Origin: Flavobacterium sp. MDT1-60
GTDB taxonomy: Bacteria; Bacteroidota; Bacteroidia; Flavobacteriales; Flavobacteriaceae
Direction of reading: 5' to 3'
Assembly: GCF_014844035.1 (NCBI RefSeq)
Contig: NZ_CP062159.1
Span: 5,456,001-5,520,000, forward strand
Length of the DNA: 64,000 bases
The first letter of the stretch is position 1. The number at the start of each line of letters is the position of its first letter. Below the pieces are notes generated by a model, which saw only the letters and a program-made list of their open reading frames with translations, was not told the origin of the DNA and did not search any database. Shown one piece after another: positions 61,179 through 64,000 of the stretch. The translations under genes were made by a program, and so were the position numbers.

Positions 61179-64000
61179 ATGAAACAGAGCCTAATCTTAT
61201 ATCTTTTTCTGATTCCAATTTTAGCATTTTCCCAAATAAATGGGGACTTTACAGTAGATTGGCAAACTAAAAAAGAAATGAGTTTTGGCGATTTTAAAAC
61301 GATCGTACCTTACTTTTCAGGCAATAGTTTCAGGTATGATATTTCAAAGAAAAGCATAACATTATTGCTTAATTTGAATCAATCTAATTATTCTAACAGT
61401 TCTTCTGTTCAAATTTCCAACATTATTTATGAATCCGTTTCAATCTCTGACTTAGGTGATTTATCACTTGCGAACATCCCTGAAAAACCAAATGAAACGT
61501 TAAAAATCGCTTCTTCAAGAGAAAAAAAGGAAATTTTCATCTCACTTTCACCTATTATTAAAGAAGGAAACAGTTTTAAAAGAATTCGATCATTTTCTTA
61601 TAATCTAAACAATAATGCATCCAAAAATAACAGTACTTATCTCACACAAAAACCAAATCTCATTCAAAATTCAGTATTAGCTAATGGAGATTGGTATCGC
61701 TTTTACATCGAAAGATCAGGTGTTTATAAAATTTCAAGAGCATTTTTGCAAAGTTTAGGATTTGATCCTTCCAAAGCTGACCCTAAAAGAATCAAAATTT
61801 ATGGCAATGGAGGAAGAATGCTTCCTTTAATAAACAGCACTTATTACCCGGATGACTTAATTGAAAATGCTATTCAGATTATTGGCGAGTCAGATGGTGT
61901 TTTTAATAATGAAGATTATATTCTTTTTTATGCCGAGGGAACAGATAACTGGAATACAGAGAGTCAAACAAACCTCAATTTATTCGACACCAAATCATAT
62001 TATTATATAACAGTAATTGGCGGAGATGGAAAGCGAATTCTAAACCTGAATCAGCCTTCTGCAAATACCACTCTTGAGTTAAATACGTTTGATGACTATC
62101 AATCTCACGAGATCGACCAGACCAATATTGCTCATTTGGGGCGTCAATGGTTCGGGGAATCATTTGATATTAATCAAGAGCAGGAATTCTCGTTTACTTT
62201 CCCAAATCTTGACGTTTCTATACCAGTAAAAATTGAAGTTAGCGCCGCATCAGCTGCCTTTACTCCTACTTCATTTGCAATTGCCGCTAATGGTCAAAGT
62301 ATTGGCACTATTAATTTCAATGCATTAGTTTCAAGTTCAGACATAAAGTTTTACACCGGAAAACTACCTGTTAATACTGTTTTTACAGGGTCTGAAAGCG
62401 TAAAAATAAAACTCACCTATAATAATAACGGAGTTCCGGGATCGAAAGGATATCTGGATTACATCAATTTAATTGCCAAACGAAAATTATTAGGCACCGG
62501 AAAACAATTTAAATTTCAATATGATTTAGCCGGTTCGACTACCGGAATTGTAAATTATACGATTGGAAACGCCTCAGGCATTTCTCAAATTTGGGACATC
62601 ACAGACCTATATAATGTATCAAAAATAGAAAATTCAAATCAGGCAACATTTAGCTTCAAGGCTTCATTGGGTGAAATTCGAAAATATATTGCCATTGATC
62701 CGGCAGATTATTTCACTCCTTTAAAAGAGAATCAATCAAAAATTACTAATCAGAATCTAAAAGGAACCATTTTTAAAAATACCCAAAATAGTTTTCAGGA
62801 TATCGATTATGTAATTATTGCTCCAAAGTTTTTAATTTCCCAGGCTGAAAAATTAGCTAATTTTCATCGCACTTATTCTAATTTAAACACAAAGGTAATT
62901 GCATTAGAAAATATCTATCAGGAATTCTCTTCAGGAAAACAAGACATTGCAGCTATCCGAAATTGCATTAAATACATTTATGAAAATGCTTCTTCGCCAG
63001 AAAAAAGAATAAAGTATGTAAATCTATTCGGGGATGCTTCATTTGATTATAAGGATCGGATTTGGAATAACACGAATATTGTACCTATATATCACTCCTT
63101 AAATAGTAACACAATTGGAGAATCTTCATTTGCTTCTGATGATTTTTACGGACTCATGGATCCGGATGAAGGAAATATCATTTCTTTTTTTGGCGGAATT
63201 GATATAGCCGTCGGAAGGATGTTGGTTTCAGACAATGCTCAGGCCGGAGAAATGGTTAATAAAGTATTGGAATATCACGATACAAAATCTTATGGGAACT
63301 GGAGAAATAACGTTGTTTTAGTCAGTGATGATTCAGACCAAAGTTCTGACGCTTCTTTACAGTCACGTCAAAATAGTTTAGCAGATGTTATTGCAACTGA
63401 AAAACCGTTTTTCAATATTGACAAAATTATTTTAGATTCTTATACTCAGGAAGCTTCAGCAGGAGGATCAAGATATCCAAAAGCAAGAACTGATCTTTTT
63501 AATGCTTTTGAAAAAGGGGCTTTAGTTTTTAATTATTTAGGACATGGTGGTGAAGATGGTTTGGCAAGTGAGCGAATTTGGGAAAAATCAGATGGTCAAA
63601 ACTTAAATAATCAATATAAATATCCTTTATTCATCACTATTACATGCGAATTTTCAAGATTTGATGATCCAACAAGACCAACCGCTGGTGAATATACTTT
63701 TTGGAATCCAAAAGGAGGTGCCATTTCGATGCTGACTACGATCCGGGCAATTGGTCAGTTTAATGCCGAAAACTTCAATGATAATTTAAGCAAAAACCTG
63801 CTTTCTTATGGCTCAAATCAATATACCACTATTGCAGAAGCACTTCGAATTTCAAAAAATGAAAATCCAAGTTATTCCAGTAATGTTATTTTTTACATTG
63901 GAGATCCCGCTTTGATGTTGGCGATTCCGAAACCAAGAATAAATTTAACAAAAGTAAACGATGTTGTGATTTCACAACCAATTCCAGACCTTAAATCGCT
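61179..64000 (+). CDS. porU: Type IX secretion sortase PorU, N-terminal 940 residues
   Basis: The frame is open from ATG 61179 to the right edge with no stop. Signal peptide MKQSLILYLFLIPILAFSQ. The C25 (gingipain-like) protease domain is visible: VNLFGDASFDYKDRIWN, FASDDFYGLMDPDEGN, GIDIAVGRMLVSDNAQA, NYLGHGGEDGLASERIWE with the catalytic His and FITITCEFSRFDDPTRPTAGE with the catalytic Cys. PorU cuts C-terminal signals from T9SS cargo and attaches them to the surface. Adjacent to gldJ, as in F. johnsoniae; porV would be expected just outside. Confidence 0.95.
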   Translation, partial: MKQSLILYLFLIPILAFSQINGDFTVDWQTKKEMSFGDFKTIVPYFSGNSFRYDISKKSITLLLNLNQSNYSNSSSVQISNIIYESVSISDLGDLSLANIPEKPNETLKIASSREKKEIFISLSPIIKEGNSFKRIRSFSYNLNNNASKNNSTYLTQKPNLIQNSVLANGDWYRFYIERSGVYKISRAFLQSLGFDPSKADPKRIKIYGNGGRMLPLINSTYYPDDLIENAIQIIGESDGVFNNEDYILFYAEGTDNWNTESQTNLNLFDTKSYYYITVIGGDGKRILNLNQPSANTTLELNTFDDYQSHEIDQTNIAHLGRQWFGESFDINQEQEFSFTFPNLDVSIPVKIEVSAASAAFTPTSFAIAANGQSIGTINFNALVSSSDIKFYTGKLPVNTVFTGSESVKIKLTYNNNGVPGSKGYLDYINLIAKRKLLGTGKQFKFQYDLAGSTTGIVNYTIGNASGISQIWDITDLYNVSKIENSNQATFSFKASLGEIRKYIAIDPADYFTPLKENQSKITNQNLKGTIFKNTQNSFQDIDYVIIAPKFLISQAEKLANFHRTYSNLNTKVIALENIYQEFSSGKQDIAAIRNCIKYIYENASSPEKRIKYVNLFGDASFDYKDRIWNNTNIVPIYHSLNSNTIGESSFASDDFYGLMDPDEGNIISFFGGIDIAVGRMLVSDNAQAGEMVNKVLEYHDTKSYGNWRNNVVLVSDDSDQSSDASLQSRQNSLADVIATEKPFFNIDKIILDSYTQEASAGGSRYPKARTDLFNAFEKGALVFNYLGHGGEDGLASERIWEKSDGQNLNNQYKYPLFITITCEFSRFDDPTRPTAGEYTFWNPKGGAISMLTTIRAIGQFNAENFNDNLSKNLLSYGSNQYTTIAEALRISKNENPSYSSNVIFYIGDPALMLAIPKPRINLTKVNDVVISQPIPDLKS

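Overview
The window is AT-rich chromosomal DNA from a member of the Bacteroidota, almost certainly a Flavobacterium close to F. johnsoniae. The evidence is gldJ next to porU (gliding motility and type IX secretion), a SusC/SusD locus, MKK-type signal peptides and lipoproteins, Bacteroidota promoters (TAnnTTTG -7 boxes), an AAA_28-DUF4301 protein, and intergenic spaces full of short dispersed palindromes. No phage, plasmid, rRNA, tRNA or CRISPR array was seen.

Layout. 1-6.7 kb: 5' part of an M3 peptidase gene, a TraB/GumN-type gene broken by two poly-A indels, a queuosine-precursor transporter, a lipoprotein, and a tag glycosylase gene broken by one poly-A indel. 6.76-14.4 kb: a thiamin operon (thiS-thiC-tenI/thiE-like-thiD-thiE-thiG-[GxxExxY]-thiH-thiF) behind a promoter and a TPP riboswitch. 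Between thiG and thiH lies a PD-(D/E)xK-type GxxExxY gene bracketed by a 43-bp inverted repeat. 14.4-20.3 kb: housekeeping genes (MOSC protein, aat, DUF3127, flavin reductase, histidine kinase, HIT, greA, Rieske-like lipoprotein). 20.3-26.7 kb: a TonB-dependent receptor with its own TPP riboswitch, beside a GGGP synthase-pnuT/pnuC-AAA/DUF4301-arfB operon; this is a probable thiamin uptake and salvage locus. 26.7-32.3 kb: a Crp/Fnr regulator with a candidate operator in front of a small membrane protein and a truncated hemoglobin, then a phosphopantetheinyl transferase, ahcY, a coiled-coil secreted protein with a broken paralogue, and an SMR pump.

32.4-35.3 kb is an alkylation-damage cluster: AraC-Ogt fusion, Oxygenase-NA-type dioxygenase, stand-alone Ada metal-binding domain and AlkB. 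A YjbR protein, a Nudix/NrtR-like regulator and a small gene ending in a giant hairpin follow. 36.9-57.8 kb is a polysaccharide utilisation locus: SusC, SusD, a PKD surface lipoprotein, two GH30_1-like, two GH30_3-like, GH5-CBM6, GH16, an endonuclease/exonuclease/phosphatase family protein and GH3. It faces a divergent membrane-spanning Y_Y_Y/LuxR regulator across a spacer with a perfect 18-bp direct repeat. The enzyme set predicts breakdown of a mixed beta-1,3/beta-1,6-glucan such as laminarin or fungal wall glucan. 57.9-64 kb: murF, gldJ and the 5' part of porU.

Strongest items for follow-up: the inverted-repeat-bounded GxxExxY element and its gene-less relative at 34.2 kb; the thiS leader, whose start codon is complementary to an upstream arm; the AAA_28-DUF4301 fusion; the direct repeats in the glucan locus; and five single-base homopolymer indels that break three genes (either assembly errors or real phase-variable-like mutations).
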